A stretch of 64,000 nucleotides of DNA from Paraburkholderia sartisoli (GCF_900107685.1 NZ_FNRQ01000003.1:248001-312000), one strand, 5' to 3'; counted from the stretch's first letter, positions 1-9,356 are shown. The notes: generated by a model not told the origin, from the letters alone. Translations and numbers: made by a program.

Positions 1-223
1 GCGCGGTCCACGTGCCGATATAACGCTCGGTCGAGCCCTGCGTCTCGGGACGCGGCGGCACCGGATACATTTCAGCGGCATCGATCAGGTTGACGCCGTG
101 ATCGAGCGCGTAGTCGATCTGCGCATGCGCTTCGCTTTCGGTGTTCTGCTCGCCCCACGTCATCGTGCCGAGGCCGATGACGCTGACCTTTACGTCCGTT
201 GCGCCGAGTCTGCGGTATTCCAT
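1..223 (-). CDS. tas: Aldo/keto reductase, Tas-like, N-terminal part only
   Basis: NADP(H)-dependent aldo/keto reductase of the Tas type, cut by the left edge of the window, so only about 74 N-terminal residues are visible. The start ATG is at 223-221 behind an AAGGAA ribosome binding site. The visible part carries the beta/alpha barrel opening with GLGTMTWGEQN, then NLIDAAEMYPVPPRPETQG, which is the substrate-pocket Asp/Tyr region and very close to the E. coli Tas sequence as I remember it. The cellular substrate of this family is not well defined. It is divergent from the MFS gene on its right, with about 180 bases between them. Confidence 0.88.
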   Translation of the reverse strand, partial: MEYRRLGATDVKVSVIGLGTMTWGEQNTESEAHAQIDYALDHGVNLIDAAEMYPVPPRPETQGSTERYIGTWTA

Positions 224-406
224 CGAACTGTTCCTTGTGCTGTATGTGAGCGGAAAACGTCGAAGTTACCACGCCGGCGCGCGGCGCGCTGGGCCGCTAG
301 AATGACGCTCTCGCGCAGCGCACGCGCAGGCGTTATCGCTGCAATTCGCGCTGCAAACCGTCAAGGGTTGGTTCGCTTGCCTTGCCCTGCTTCGCTCCGG
401 AGTGTC

Positions 407-1843
407 ATGCAGATGTCTGGTTCATCGTCCGCCGCACCGCGTTCCGGTGATTCGTCGCTGATCGTCACGCTCGTGGCCGCCGCGTTCTTCATGGAAAACC
501 TCGACGGCACGATCATCGCCACCGCGCTGCCGCAGATGGCGCGCTCGTTCGACGTGCATCCGGTCGATCTCAGCATCGGCATCACGTCGTATCTGCTGAC
601 GCTCGCCGTGTTCATCCCGATCAGCGGCTGGGCCGCCGACCGCTTCGGCGTGCGCAACGTGTTCACCGGCGCACTCGCGGTGTTCACCGCGTCCTCGGTG
701 CTGTGCGGCATGACGAACGGTCTCGTCGAATTCACCGCGGCGCGCGTTCTGCAGGGCATCGGCGGCGCGATGATGGTGCCGGTCGGCCGGCTCGCCGTCC
801 TGCGCGCGACGCCCAAGGACAGCCTGATGCGCGCGATCTCGATCATCACGTGGCCGGGGCTCGTCGCCCCCGTGATCGGGCCGCCGCTCGGCGGGCTGAT
901 CACCACGTATTCGTCGTGGCGCTGGATTTTCTATCTGAATCTGCCGCTCGGCCTGATCGGACTCGTGCTTGCGTGGCGCTTCATCGGCAATGAACGCGAC
1001 GCGCAAAAACGCCCGTTCGACGCGTCCGGTTTCGTGCTGTCGGGGCTCGCCTGCACGGCGCTGATGTACGCGATGGAGCTGACCGGGCGCGCCGACGCGC
1101 CCTGGAAAGAGACACTCGTGTGCCTCGGCATCGGCGCCGTGGCCGGCGCGGCCGCGCTGTTTCATCTGCGACGTACCGCGCATCCGGTCGTCGATCTGTC
1201 CGCGCTCAGGATCAAGACTTTCGCGGTCGCGCTCGGCGGCGGCTCGCTCTTTCGCATCTCGATCAGCGCGGTTCCGTTCCTGCTGCCGCTGATGTTCCAG
1301 ATCGGTTTCGGCATGAACGCTTTTCACTCCGGGCTGCTGACGCTCGCGGTGTTCGCCGGCAATCTCTCGATGAAACTCGTGACGACGCCCATCATGCGGC
1401 GTTATGGCTTCCGGTCGGTGCTGCTCGTGAACGGCGTGTTCGCGGCGCTGACGCTCGCGGCGATGAGCCTGCTGACGCCCGCGACTTCCGCGTTCTGGAT
1501 CGTCACGGTTCTGTTCGTCAGCGGGCTCGCGCGTTCGCTGCAGTTCACCGCGATCAACACGCTCACGTTCGCGGACGTCCCCAAGCCGCAGATGAGCGGC
1601 GCATCGACGCTTTCGAGCACGTTGGGGCAGATGACCGTGGGCATGGGCGTCGCGTTCGGCGCGATCGCGCTGCGGATGGCGGCCTGGTTTCACGGCCACG
1701 GCGGCCAGAGCGTCACCACTGCCGATTTCAACCTCGCGTTCCTGATCGTGGCGGCGCTCGGATGCGCGGCCATCGCAGACGTAGTCGGCCTCGACCGGCG
1801 CGCGGGGGCGCACGTGAGCGGGCATGGGCGCAGCGGGGCGTAA
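407..1843 (+). CDS. MFS drug efflux transporter, DHA2 family, HsrA-like
   Basis: Inner-membrane proton-driven exporter of about 478 residues with a 13 to 14 helix hydrophobic pattern, typical of the DHA2 (EmrB/QacA) group. Family signatures are LDGTIIATALPQMA in helix 1, SGWAADRFGVRNVF in the loop 2-3 motif A, RVLQGIGGAMMVPVGR in helix 4 and a Gly/Pro-rich motif C (GPPLGGLITTY). It resembles E. coli HsrA in length and order of motifs. The open frame extends far upstream to 98, but ATG 407 or ATG 413 is chosen because the upstream part is hydrophilic, Arg-rich and antisense to the neighbouring aldo/keto reductase. Substrate unknown. Confidence 0.9.
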   Translation: MQMSGSSSAAPRSGDSSLIVTLVAAAFFMENLDGTIIATALPQMARSFDVHPVDLSIGITSYLLTLAVFIPISGWAADRFGVRNVFTGALAVFTASSVLCGMTNGLVEFTAARVLQGIGGAMMVPVGRLAVLRATPKDSLMRAISIITWPGLVAPVIGPPLGGLITTYSSWRWIFYLNLPLGLIGLVLAWRFIGNERDAQKRPFDASGFVLSGLACTALMYAMELTGRADAPWKETLVCLGIGAVAGAAALFHLRRTAHPVVDLSALRIKTFAVALGGGSLFRISISAVPFLLPLMFQIGFGMNAFHSGLLTLAVFAGNLSMKLVTTPIMRRYGFRSVLLVNGVFAALTLAAMSLLTPATSAFWIVTVLFVSGLARSLQFTAINTLTFADVPKPQMSGASTLSSTLGQMTVGMGVAFGAIALRMAAWFHGHGGQSVTTADFNLAFLIVAALGCAAIADVVGLDRRAGAHVSGHGRSGA

Positions 1844-1977
1844 CTGGACGTCGGGAACGTGATACCCCGGGTCGACTGACAGGGAGACGAAAAACGGTCA
1901 GGCACGCCGATTGCTGGTACACCGGTTTCTGGCTCACTGCTGGTGACGTCACCCCCGTCCAGCGCAAGGCTATCGCC

Positions 1978-2214
1978 ATGAACCCGGATTCCGAACTCGC
2001 TTCCGCCGAACCCGGCGACTCCGCCGCCGGGACGTCGTCCGTTCCGAGCGGTCTTTTCGAAGCGGCTGGGCATAAAAAGGGCACGCGCCTGTCGACGTCG
2101 CTCGCATTGGGATTCGCACGGCTTTTTGGCCTTGAGCTCTTCCTGACCGATATCGTCACGCCCCATCCGGCGACCTCGCCTGACCCAACCATCAGCCTCG
2201 ATCAGGAAAGATAG
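1978..2214 (+). CDS. Small hypothetical protein
   Basis: A 78-residue protein that I do not recognise. It starts at ATG 1978, with an AAGG eight bases upstream, and ends at TAG 2212-2214. It is Ser/Ala/Pro rich at the N-terminus (SELASAEPGDSAAGTS), with a short hydrophobic stretch in the middle (LALGFARLFGLELFLTDIV) that is too weak to call a membrane segment. It lies alone between the MFS gene and a secreted protein gene. Coding status is plausible from its codon pattern but not secure. Confidence 0.45.
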   Translation: MNPDSELASAEPGDSAAGTSSVPSGLFEAAGHKKGTRLSTSLALGFARLFGLELFLTDIVTPHPATSPDPTISLDQER

Positions 2215-2341
2215 TCCGCGCGGAATTGCGATCTGCACACCGGGCAGCGTCGATGCTCACCGGTAGACTTTGCAAAGGGATTGAAAAGCTCGCGACGTCG
2301 CCAGGCCGCATTGTCGCGGCACCAGGTAGAGGACATGTTCG

Positions 2342-2797
2342 ATGAACAGGATCAAGCTGGGAAAACGGATTCCTGCGTTACTGGCAGTCGCCGCACTGTC
2401 CATATGGACGCTATCGACTGGCGTGGCTCTCGCCGATGACACGCCGAGCCCATGCGCCGCGCTCAAGCGAATCGTGGCGGCGGCGCCGGACGGATTCGCC
2501 TCGCTCCAGGCGAGCGACGGCCGAAGCCTGGCCCAGCCCTATGGTGACGACGCACGATGCAGCACTGAGGGCGCGAATTATCAATGCGTCTGGACACCCC
2601 ACAGCGAAGCGGGCTCCTCCGCGGATGCGCTGCAGGCGCTGGCAGCGGACATCGCTTCGTGTCTCCCCGATGCGACGCACGACCAGAACGCCCCCGCTCG
2701 CCAGCACTTTTATCTGGGCACGCGCACCCGCCGCACGCAAATCACCGCAAGTACCGCGGGCGCCGGCAAGCTCAAACTCGTGGTATCAGCAAAGTGA
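2342..2797 (+). CDS. Secreted or periplasmic hypothetical protein
   Basis: A 151-residue protein with a clear Sec signal peptide: basic start MNRIKLGKR, hydrophobic core ALLAVAALSIWTLSTG and a cleavage site after ALA at about residue 31. The mature part contains three spaced Cys residues (SPCAALKR, ARCSTEG, YQCVWTP) plus one in ASCLPDA, suggesting two disulfides. A GAGGA ribosome binding site lies nine bases before ATG 2342. I do not recognise the family. It is convergent with the glycosyltransferase gene on its right. Confidence 0.7.
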   Translation: MNRIKLGKRIPALLAVAALSIWTLSTGVALADDTPSPCAALKRIVAAAPDGFASLQASDGRSLAQPYGDDARCSTEGANYQCVWTPHSEAGSSADALQALAADIASCLPDATHDQNAPARQHFYLGTRTRRTQITASTAGAGKLKLVVSAK

Positions 2798-2842
2798 CAG
2801 GCAGTGCATAACCTTGAATTCGGGAAAGCACTGCCCTCACGA

Positions 2843-2873
2843 AACGTGACGATCACTGACGCATCGTCACGTT
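2843..2873. terminator. Hairpin between convergent genes, candidate terminator
   Basis: A perfect 11-bp inverted repeat, AACGTGACGAT at 2843-2853 and ATCGTCACGTT at 2863-2873, with a 9-base loop. It sits between the ends of the secreted protein gene (2797) and the leftward glycosyltransferase gene (2884). No U-tract follows on either strand, so termination efficiency is uncertain. Confidence 0.5.
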
Positions 2874-2883
2874 CAGCCGATGC

Positions 2884-3996
2884 TCATGTGCGCGAATGCG
2901 GCAACGGCTCGACGGTGCGCTCAGTCGGCCTGTTGATCAGCGACCGTGTCAGCATCACGTGCTGATTCGCGAACGCGCGCGTGGTCAGATCCTTCTGCAC
3001 GAACTCCCGCTGCGCGCGACGCATCTGCTCCGTCGCGACACCCGGTTCGCGTGCGAGAAACGCCACCTGTTCGCGCATCGCCACGGGGTCATGCGCCGGC
3101 ACGTACCCGATGCTGCCGCTGGAAAAATATTCCTCGAGGCCACCTGTTGCCGTGGCAACGACAGGCTTGCCTGTCGCGACGGCTTCGAGAATAACGGTTA
3201 TGCCCGAGACATGATGATTGGGATGCAACGAAACAATCACGACGTCAGCCCATTCATATAGCGCGCGTTGCGCGGCGAGGCCATGCGCCGGTGCGACGGT
3301 CACGTTACTGGCTTTCGAACGCCGCCAGATCTTCCGCCGTGTCGCGATTCGCACGCAATAACGCGGATCGTTCTCGAAGGCCGTGATCAATGTGTTCCAG
3401 TCGCGGTCGCGATCGTTGCCAATCGAGGCAATGCGCAACGGCTCGTGAGGCCGCCAGTCGCCTGCCGTCGTCAGCGGGAAATCCCGTGTGTCCAGCCCGT
3501 ATCGAACCACCGTTGCCTCACGTCCCCAGTATTTCTGGACGAGCGCCGCATTGTCCGGGCTGTGGGTGGTGAGGACATCGGCACGGCCCAGCAGCCATCG
3601 ATAGAAAAATCGTTTGGGCGGGCTCAGCGACTTCCAGATATCGAGCAGCCATATGCTCTGCGCCAGGAGAAGCGGTTCGCGGGTGCGCCTTGTCAGCAAC
3701 AGCAAAAGCGCGACGGACAGATATTCGCGCTCCGTGTGAGTCCAGATCACGTCCGCGCTCATGAGGCCGGCTCTATTGCGGTACGTGTGAATGAAGTCGA
3801 ACCCGAGGAGCGATTTCAGGGTGCGCCGCACGAGACGCAGCAGACGGCCTTCCGGATGGTCCCGCGAATAAGACAGCGCCATCGTGTCCGATTCGGCGAA
3901 ATGATAGCCATACAGGCAGCCTGCATTCTCGTTTTTTCGAAATTGCAGCGGATCGACCCCGTAATACAGATGCACGTGAATATTGACTGGATCCAT
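2884..3996 (-). CDS. Glycosyltransferase family 4-like
   Basis: A 370-residue GT-B fold glycosyltransferase. ATG 3996 is preferred over the longer frame because GGAG lies five bases upstream and the extension has no family features. The C-terminal nucleotide-sugar-binding half shows a VSLHPNHHVSGITVILEAVATGKPVVAT segment (EX7E-like region) followed by GGLEEYF. The N-terminal half (IWTHTEREYLSVALLLL) is less conserved. It stands alone, about 23 kb from the exopolysaccharide locus. Its base composition looks lower in GC than its neighbours, which suggests acquisition by transfer. Donor and acceptor unknown. Confidence 0.8.
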   Translation of the reverse strand: MDPVNIHVHLYYGVDPLQFRKNENAGCLYGYHFAESDTMALSYSRDHPEGRLLRLVRRTLKSLLGFDFIHTYRNRAGLMSADVIWTHTEREYLSVALLLLLTRRTREPLLLAQSIWLLDIWKSLSPPKRFFYRWLLGRADVLTTHSPDNAALVQKYWGREATVVRYGLDTRDFPLTTAGDWRPHEPLRIASIGNDRDRDWNTLITAFENDPRYCVRIATRRKIWRRSKASNVTVAPAHGLAAQRALYEWADVVIVSLHPNHHVSGITVILEAVATGKPVVATATGGLEEYFSSGSIGYVPAHDPVAMREQVAFLAREPGVATEQMRRAQREFVQKDLTTRAFANQHVMLTRSLINRPTERTVEPLPHSRT

Positions 3997-4410
3997 CGAC
4001 GCTCCGTCTTCTTCGCCACCCGGGCAATGTAAGTCGTGACGGACGCCAGGCAACGCGGCGGCAGGACACACGACATCGACCATCATAGAAAGATGCGCGC
4101 CAGCTGAAAGTTGGGAATGGCACATTGGGCGCGCATTTTCTGCTGCGCCTCGCAATCAGCAGATATCGGCATGCCGCACGACCTGACGGCAGGTTAAGTG
4201 CTGACAGGCGGAAATGCGCGACGACGATGCATCCGGTTTCACCGCACACGCGAACTCAGGAACCACGCATTGCCATTACGATCGACGCAAGGTCAAGGCC
4301 GCTAACGCGACAGAGCAGATGTCGAAACTGGATTGGACAAGACAGAAAAAGCGGGAGAAAAACGACGGCAGGGGGCAAAGCGAAGAAGTACTGCGAACAG
4401 CAGGAAATAC
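3997..4410. other. Gene-free stretch
   Basis: About 410 bases between the glycosyltransferase start and the terminator of the next leftward gene. Composition is clearly lower in GC than the surroundings. Short frames occur on both strands, but none has a good ribosome binding site or recognisable protein. It should contain the promoter of the glycosyltransferase gene, but I could not place one. Confidence 0.6.
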
Positions 4411-4441
4411 AAAAGCGGGACGCCCTTGTGAGGCGTCCCGC
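4411..4441 (-). terminator. Rho-independent terminator
   Basis: A perfect 10-bp stem, GCGGGACGCC at 4415-4424 and GGCGTCCCGC at 4432-4441, with a 7-base loop. On the minus strand it is followed by TTTT. It lies 11 bases after the stop of the leftward 89-residue secreted protein gene. Confidence 0.88.
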
Positions 4442-4451
4442 CTGCGATCAA

Positions 4452-4721
4452 TTAATGACCGAAGAAGACCGAGCGCGGGCCCGTTTGTTCTGCGCGGTTG
4501 CCGGATTGCGACGACGACGCGTTGACACCACCGTAGGCGCTGTTCGAAGCCTGAGCGGCTTGCTCGGCGGCGACGGTTTGCGAATTCTGGCCTTGCTGCG
4601 AAGCCGGTGCGCCAATGGTCGGGTTGTAATGCGGCGCCGGGCCGTAGCCACTTGCAAAGGCGGGAGCGGCGATCGAGGCAGAAGCGGCGATCAGGACGGC
4701 TGCGATAAGCTTGCTCTTCAT
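4452..4721 (-). CDS. Small secreted hypothetical protein
   Basis: An 89-residue protein with an archetypal signal peptide (MKSKLIAAVLIAASASIAAPAFA) and cleavage expected after AFA at residue 23. The mature peptide is short, without Cys, and rich in Gln, Ser, Asn and Ala, so probably disordered. This layout is common among small Burkholderia periplasmic proteins of unknown function. ATG 4721 is preceded by GGAGAG. A strong terminator follows at once, so it is a single-gene transcript. Confidence 0.75.
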   Translation of the reverse strand: MKSKLIAAVLIAASASIAAPAFASGYGPAPHYNPTIGAPASQQGQNSQTVAAEQAAQASNSAYGGVNASSSQSGNRAEQTGPRSVFFGH

Positions 4722-5029
4722 GATGACTCTCCAATAAACGTTGATTTTCGGTACGAGGTCGTTGCGGAAGGGTTTTGGTTTTCGCCTGTCGCAACGTCGA
4801 TGGAGGCAGTGTATACCCCTACTATCGAAAATTTGTGTCGATAATTTGAATTTACTATTCTGCAAACAGGAACAATGGGGTACGGCCTTGAAGGACAAGG
4901 GCTTCGGGCTTTTCGACCCCGATTCCGGGTGATTTCGACGTGGTTAAACCCGTGCCGGCGGCAGGGAGAAGCCGCGTCGCCGGCTTGCGGTAAAATCGCG
5001 GTTTGATTCCCCGCCGCCTGGCCGTTCCC
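4722..5029. promoter_or_regulatory. Divergent promoter region
   Basis: A 308-base intergenic stretch serving the leftward secreted protein gene and the rightward dusA. TAAAAT at 4991-4996, 34 bases before the dusA ATG, is a reasonable -10 element. No convincing -35 is visible. The part at 4820-4880 is AT-rich, and would suit a promoter for the leftward gene. Confidence 0.4.
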
Positions 5030-6031
5030 ATGTCTTCGTCCCCATCTCCGAGTCCCCGTCGCGTATCGGTTGCGCCGATGATGGACTGGACCGATCGTCA
5101 TTGCCGCTCGTTTCACCGCATCCTGTCGCGCCACACGTGGCTCTATACGGAGATGGTGACGACAGGCGCGCTGATTCACGGCGACGTCGCGCGTCATCTC
5201 GCGTTCACGTCCGACGAAGCACCCGTTGCGTTGCAGCTGGGCGGCAGCGAGCCGGCCGACCTCGCGCGCGCGGCGAAGCTCGGCGAGCAGTGGGGCTACG
5301 ACGAGATCAATCTGAATTGCGGTTGCCCGTCGGAGCGTGTGCAACGTGGCGCGTTCGGCGCGTGTCTGATGAACGAGCCGCAACTGGTCGCCGACTGCGT
5401 GAAGGCAATGCGCGACGTGGTTTCGGTGCCGGTGACGGTGAAGCATCGGATCGGCGTCGATGCGGTAGAGGAATATGGATTCGTGCGCGACTTCGTCGGC
5501 ACGATTGCCGACGCCGGTTGCAATGTGTTCATCGTGCATGCGCGCAACGCGATCCTCAAAGGCTTGAGCCCGAAAGAAAATCGCGAGATCCCGCCGCTCA
5601 AGTACGACTACGCGTATCAGCTGAAGCGCGATTTTCCGCAGCTCGAAATCCTTATCAATGGCGGCGTGAAAACGCTGGATGAGGTCGAGACCCATCTGCA
5701 GCACGTCGATGGCGTGATGCTCGGGCGCGAGGCGTATCACAACCCGTATGTGCTCGCCGATGTCGACGCGCGTTTCTACGGCTCGTCAGAACCCGCGCTG
5801 AGCCGTGAAGCCGCCGAAACGAAACTCATCGAGTATTGCGCGGCCGAGCTTGCACGCGGCACGTTCCTCGGCGGTATTACGCGTCATGCACTTGGACTGT
5901 ATCGTGGTGTCGCGGGGGCGCGTGGGTGGCGCCGTGTGTTGTCGGATAACAGGAAACTGGCGACCGGCGATCTCGCGATCTTCGATGAAGCACGCACGCA
6001 TCTGCGTGAGCCCGCCGAAATGTTTGAATAA
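5030..6031 (+). CDS. dusA: tRNA-dihydrouridine(20/20a) synthase DusA
   Basis: FMN enzyme of 333 residues that reduces uridines 20 and 20a in the D-loop of tRNAs with NADPH. The N-terminus has the VAPMMDWTDRHCRSFHR signature of DusA. The catalytic Cys lies in NLNCGCPSERVQ at about residues 95-106, and the FMN phosphate region is INGGVKT followed by GVMLGREAYHNP. The tail ITRHALGLYRGVAGARGWRR is typical of DusA rather than DusB or DusC. ATG 5030 is chosen over an upstream TTG at 5003 because the family starts close to this point. A tRNA-His gene follows about 100 bases downstream with its own promoter. Confidence 0.96.
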   Translation: MSSSPSPSPRRVSVAPMMDWTDRHCRSFHRILSRHTWLYTEMVTTGALIHGDVARHLAFTSDEAPVALQLGGSEPADLARAAKLGEQWGYDEINLNCGCPSERVQRGAFGACLMNEPQLVADCVKAMRDVVSVPVTVKHRIGVDAVEEYGFVRDFVGTIADAGCNVFIVHARNAILKGLSPKENREIPPLKYDYAYQLKRDFPQLEILINGGVKTLDEVETHLQHVDGVMLGREAYHNPYVLADVDARFYGSSEPALSREAAETKLIEYCAAELARGTFLGGITRHALGLYRGVAGARGWRRVLSDNRKLATGDLAIFDEARTHLREPAEMFE

Positions 6032-6036
6032 AGGAC

Positions 6037-6065
6037 TAGGCAAACCGCAGTCGTGTTTGTATAAT
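6037..6065 (+). promoter_or_regulatory. Sigma-70 type promoter for tRNA-His
   Basis: TATAAT at 6060-6065 preceded at 17 bases by TAGGCA at 6037-6042. It lies about 64 bases before the first base of tRNA-His. The -10 is a perfect consensus, the -35 only partial. Confidence 0.6.
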
Positions 6066-6128
6066 CTCGCTTCTTGATCGGCAAGCCAGTTCATGGCGAG
6101 CCAGAAAGCAGTTCAAAGTCGTTCCAGT

Positions 6129-6205
6129 GGTGGCTGTAGCTCAGTTGGTAGAGTCCAGGATTGTGATTCCTGTCGTCGTGGGTTCGAGTCCCATCAGCCA
6201 CCCCA
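6129..6205 (+). tRNA. tRNA-His (GTG)
   Basis: Cloverleaf of 77 bases including the histidine-specific extra G at position -1 (6129). The acceptor stem GTGGCTG pairs with CAGCCAC, the anticodon loop TTGTGAT has GTG at 6163-6165, the T-arm is GTGGGTTCGAGTCCCAT, and the encoded 3' end is C-CCA. Anticodon GTG decodes both His codons. Confidence 0.97.
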
Positions 6206-6404
6206 GAAAGTCCTTCCCCTTCAGTTGCTGATGTTCCACACACTATTTCGCATGGTGCGCTTCGGAACGAAATAGCCTCGCCTTCCCCTGCTTTTCCCAC
6301 TGACTGCTTCGACAACCAGCGAAACCGTCGTCAACTCGCGTCTGCGCGAGCGCCATACGTCGCGTCGATGGCCTCGCGGCTTGCGCGCGCACCCTGGTTC
6401 AATG

Positions 6405-6599
6405 TCAGTCGCAGTCGCCGGATAGATACTTTCTGCCGTCGCAGGTGATTTCGACATGGTCCGCGCTGCGTGTCACGACACCGGCACTCAGCAATTCAGC
6501 CGCGACACTGGACGACAACTGCGGCGCAGGCTGCCCGCTGCCGACTTCGTTCAGTTGCCGCAATGCGTCGATCGCTTCGGTACTCAGGGCTTTTGACAT
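6405..6599 (-). CDS. Small hypothetical protein
   Basis: A 64-residue protein beginning MSKALSTEAIDALRQL, chosen because a strong GGAGG lies six bases before ATG 6599. The pattern of helices followed by VEITCDGRKYLSG resembles the recognition helix and wing of a small winged-helix domain, but this is only an impression. No neighbour suggests a role. The longer frame to 6629 has no better start. Confidence 0.6.
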   Translation of the reverse strand: MSKALSTEAIDALRQLNEVGSGQPAPQLSSSVAAELLSAGVVTRSADHVEITCDGRKYLSGDCD

Positions 6600-6820
6600 G
6601 GCTGCCTCCTTTCGCATCCACATGCTCAATTCATGCTAGCACTTCCACGAAATCGCGCCGGCGCGATTCGGGGACAGACGCAGCCCCGGTTCAGGCGTGT
6701 TGTTTGCTGCTTTCGGATGACATACAAGCCGGGGGCGATGGCGCCCGGTGACGATGCGCGCATCGGATGCGTTTGATGCGCGCCTGCGAGGAATAGCCTG
6801 AAAAACGCTGGGAGCGTCGA

Positions 6821-7081
6821 ATGAAACGCATCGAATGGGTACCGGCTGCGCGTGTTGCCACTGCGTTGTTTCTTCCCGTCGCGAGTGGGCTCACGACACC
6901 ACAACAGCCTGCGCCGAAAAACACCACAGGGTCGATGGCCGTTCCGCCTTCGGCCGCATCGGGCGGCGCGCGCGTCGACAACGCGAATAATCCGGACAAC
7001 ATGCCGGTCAAGCGCCCCGACAAACCGACCCGGGACAAGATCACGCGCGAGCCCCCGGCCAGCGCGGCAAACGCGAAGTAG
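6821..7081 (+). CDS. Small secreted hypothetical protein, Pro/Asn rich
   Basis: An 86-residue protein with GGGAG nine bases upstream of ATG 6821. The N-terminus (MKRIEWVPAARVATALFLPVASG) reads as a signal peptide, and the rest is hydrophilic, proline-rich and probably unstructured (PVKRPDKPTRDKITREPP). I do not recognise the family. Confidence 0.55.
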   Translation: MKRIEWVPAARVATALFLPVASGLTTPQQPAPKNTTGSMAVPPSAASGGARVDNANNPDNMPVKRPDKPTRDKITREPPASAANAK

Positions 7082-7213
7082 CCGCGTGACGCGAGCACGT
7101 TTGCGGTTCGTCACGCGAAGCCGCACGCCACGGGCGACGAAAGGCAACAAACCGCGCGCCCGACCTGTCACCCGCACCGCGCCGCCACCGGGACGTGCAA
7201 ACCACAACGCACG

Positions 7214-7429
7214 TCATAGACGCGCGATCGACACCTCCGTCGATTTCACCAGCGCGATCACTTCCGCGCCGACCTTCAGTTCCAGTTCATCGACGGAGCG
7301 CGTCGTGATCACCGACGTCACGATCCCAAACGGCGTATCGACGTCGATCTCGGACACAACCGGCCCGCGGATGATTTCCTTGACCTTCCCCTTGAACTGA
7401 TTGCGTACGTTGATTGCGGCAATGCCCAT
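7214..7429 (-). CDS. ssuF: Molbindin-type TOBE protein, SsuF
   Basis: A 71-residue single TOBE (Mop) domain protein: INVRNQFKGKVKEIIRGPVV, then ITTRSVDELELKVGAEVIAL and KSTEVSIA, the standard molbindin fold that binds oxyanions such as molybdate. In Pseudomonas putida a molbindin gene (ssuF) closes the ssuEADCBF operon and is needed for sulfonate use. The same position here, 50 bases after ssuB, supports the name. How a TOBE protein serves desulfonation is not settled in what I know of the family. Confidence 0.85.
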   Translation of the reverse strand: MGIAAINVRNQFKGKVKEIIRGPVVSEIDVDTPFGIVTSVITTRSVDELELKVGAEVIALVKSTEVSIARL

Positions 7430-7479
7430 ATCGATTGACTCCAGTGGAACGACAAAACGGGTGACACATGCGTGCGATG

Positions 7480-8493
7480 TCAGATGGCCCAGCGGACGTC
7501 CGTCGGCCGTGTGGAATGGATTGACGCAGCGGACACTGCGTCGGAGTGCGCATCGTGAAACGAAGAATGGAACAGCGGCGCGTTGTCATCCGGCGTGCTC
7601 TTCAGCACACGATCCAGCACGTGTTCCTCAAGCGCGGCAAAAGCCGACGAAGCGCGTACACGCGGACGGGCAAGCGGCACCGGCTGATCGAGCGCGATGC
7701 GTCCTTCCTCGATCAGCAGGATGCGGTCGCCGAGCGCCACGGCTTCATGCACGTCGTGGGTGACGAGCAGCGCGGTGAAGCGGTGCTCGCGCCACAGCCG
7801 TTCGATCAGCGCGTGCATCTCGATGCGCGTGAGCGCGTCGAGCGCGCCAAGCGGCTCGTCGAGCAGCAGCAGTTGCGGACGATGCACCAGCGCGCGCGCC
7901 AGCGCGACGCGCTGACGCTGACCGCCGGAAAGCTGCGCGGGCCAGTCATCCGCGCGACCGGCAAGCCCGACTTCGGCAAGCACCGCGCGCGCGTCCTCGC
8001 GAGCGCCGCGGCCGAGGCCCAGCATCACGTTCTGCAACACGGTCTTCCATGGCAACAGACGCGCGTCCTGAAACATGATCCGCGTATCGAGCGGTGCGCC
8101 GTCTGCGTCGTGCTTTTTCAGCACGCCCGCGCTGGGTGCCTCGAGCTCGGCGACAAGGCGCAGCAGCGTCGACTTTCCGCAGCCACTACGGCCCACGATC
8201 GCAACGAAACTGCCGCGCTCGATCGACAGACTGAAGTCCGACAGAACCTTCCGCTCGCCATAGCGTTTGCCGACGCCGTGCAACTCGACGGCGTAGTCGC
8301 CCGCGCGCGGCGTTTCTCGCAGAAGCGCAGGCGTTGCGCCCACGATGCGCGCTTCGTCGCGAGCGTGGGCAGTATCCGGCGTACCGGATGCGTCGATCGC
8401 ATCATGATCGGCCGCGCGCATCTGCTTGAGTTCGGATTCGAGATCGAGGCCCGAGACGCCTGCATACGATGCGGAAAAAAGCGTTGCGCTCAT
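7480..8493 (-). CDS. ssuB: Aliphatic sulfonate ABC transporter ATPase
   Basis: Cytoplasmic ATPase of a sulfonate importer, 337 residues. It has Walker [10 protein letters not shown] at about residue 101, signature [15 protein letters not shown], Walker [13 protein letters not shown] and the H-loop VTHDVHEA. The first 65 or so residues are an extra segment before the usual [15 protein letters not shown] start of the domain, making it longer than most SsuB proteins, so a downstream start cannot be excluded. It overlaps the end of ssuC by 4 nt, consistent with translational coupling. Confidence 0.92.
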   Translation of the reverse strand: MSATLFSASYAGVSGLDLESELKQMRAADHDAIDASGTPDTAHARDEARIVGATPALLRETPRAGDYAVELHGVGKRYGERKVLSDFSLSIERGSFVAIVGRSGCGKSTLLRLVAELEAPSAGVLKKHDADGAPLDTRIMFQDARLLPWKTVLQNVMLGLGRGAREDARAVLAEVGLAGRADDWPAQLSGGQRQRVALARALVHRPQLLLLDEPLGALDALTRIEMHALIERLWREHRFTALLVTHDVHEAVALGDRILLIEEGRIALDQPVPLARPRVRASSAFAALEEHVLDRVLKSTPDDNAPLFHSSFHDAHSDAVSAASIHSTRPTDVRWAI

Positions 8494-9284
8494 GCTTTCG
8501 CTCCTCGTTGATAGGCGGGGTGCCAGCGCAGCGCGACGCGCTCGATGTACTTCGCGAACATGTCGGCAAGCTTGCCGAGCGCGGCGTACAGCAGGATGCC
8601 GACCACCACGACGTCGGTCTGCAGAAACTCACGCGCATTCATCGTCATGTAGCCGATACCGGACTGCGTGGAGATCGTTTCCGCGACGATCAGCGTGACC
8701 CACATCAGCCCGAACGCGAACCGCACGCCGACGAGAATCGACGGCAACGCACCCGGCAGGATCACATGCCGGTACAGCGGGAAACCCTTCACGCCGTAAC
8801 TGTGCGCCATCTCGATCAGGTTGGCATCGACCGAGCGGATGCCGTGGTACGTGTTCACGTAAACGGGAAAGAACACGCCGAGCGCGACCAGAAAAACCTT
8901 GGCCTCCTCTTCGATGCCGAACCACAGGATCACGAGCGGAATCATCGCCAGCGCGGGGATGTTGCGGATCATCTGCACGGTCGAATCGAGCACGACTTCG
9001 GCGGACCTGAAAAGCCCCGTCGCGAGACCCAGCACGAGGCCAATGCCCCCACCGATGACGAGTCCCGACACCGCGCGCCACGCGCTCACTTTCACATCGG
9101 TCCACATTTCACCTGAGAGAATCAGCGACCACGCAGCCTTCACCACCGCAAGCGGCTCGGGCAACACGCGCGCCGACAGCACGCCGCTTCGCGCGGCCAC
9201 TTCCCACGCGAGCAGGATCAGCAACGGCGCGACCTGGGCGGAGAGCCGTCGCAGGCGCCCTGTTTCGACAAGCGATTCAGCCAT
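8490..9284 (-). CDS. ssuC: Aliphatic sulfonate ABC transporter permease
   Basis: Inner-membrane permease of 264 residues with about six hydrophobic segments. The coupling (EAA-type) loop reads [27 protein letters not shown], in the usual cytoplasmic position between the last pairs of helices. It forms the channel for SsuB and would need a periplasmic binding protein (SsuA), which is not encoded here. Confidence 0.93.
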   Translation of the reverse strand: MAESLVETGRLRRLSAQVAPLLILLAWEVAARSGVLSARVLPEPLAVVKAAWSLILSGEMWTDVKVSAWRAVSGLVIGGGIGLVLGLATGLFRSAEVVLDSTVQMIRNIPALAMIPLVILWFGIEEEAKVFLVALGVFFPVYVNTYHGIRSVDANLIEMAHSYGVKGFPLYRHVILPGALPSILVGVRFAFGLMWVTLIVAETISTQSGIGYMTMNAREFLQTDVVVVGILLYAALGKLADMFAKYIERVALRWHPAYQRGAKA

Positions 9285-9356
9285 GATGGCTTTCTCCGTG
9301 TTGATTGAGCGTCACGCGGTGATACCTTCAAGGCATCACGCACGCGCGCGGCCCGG

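Noticed and set aside
422..1825. Long leftward open frame opposite the MFS gene
   Set aside because: Arg/Glu/His-rich translation with no hydrophobic core or family motif; typical antisense frame in high-GC DNA.
6129..6205. tRNA-His as an integration site
   Set aside because: No integrase, direct repeat of the tRNA 3' end or island-like block follows it.
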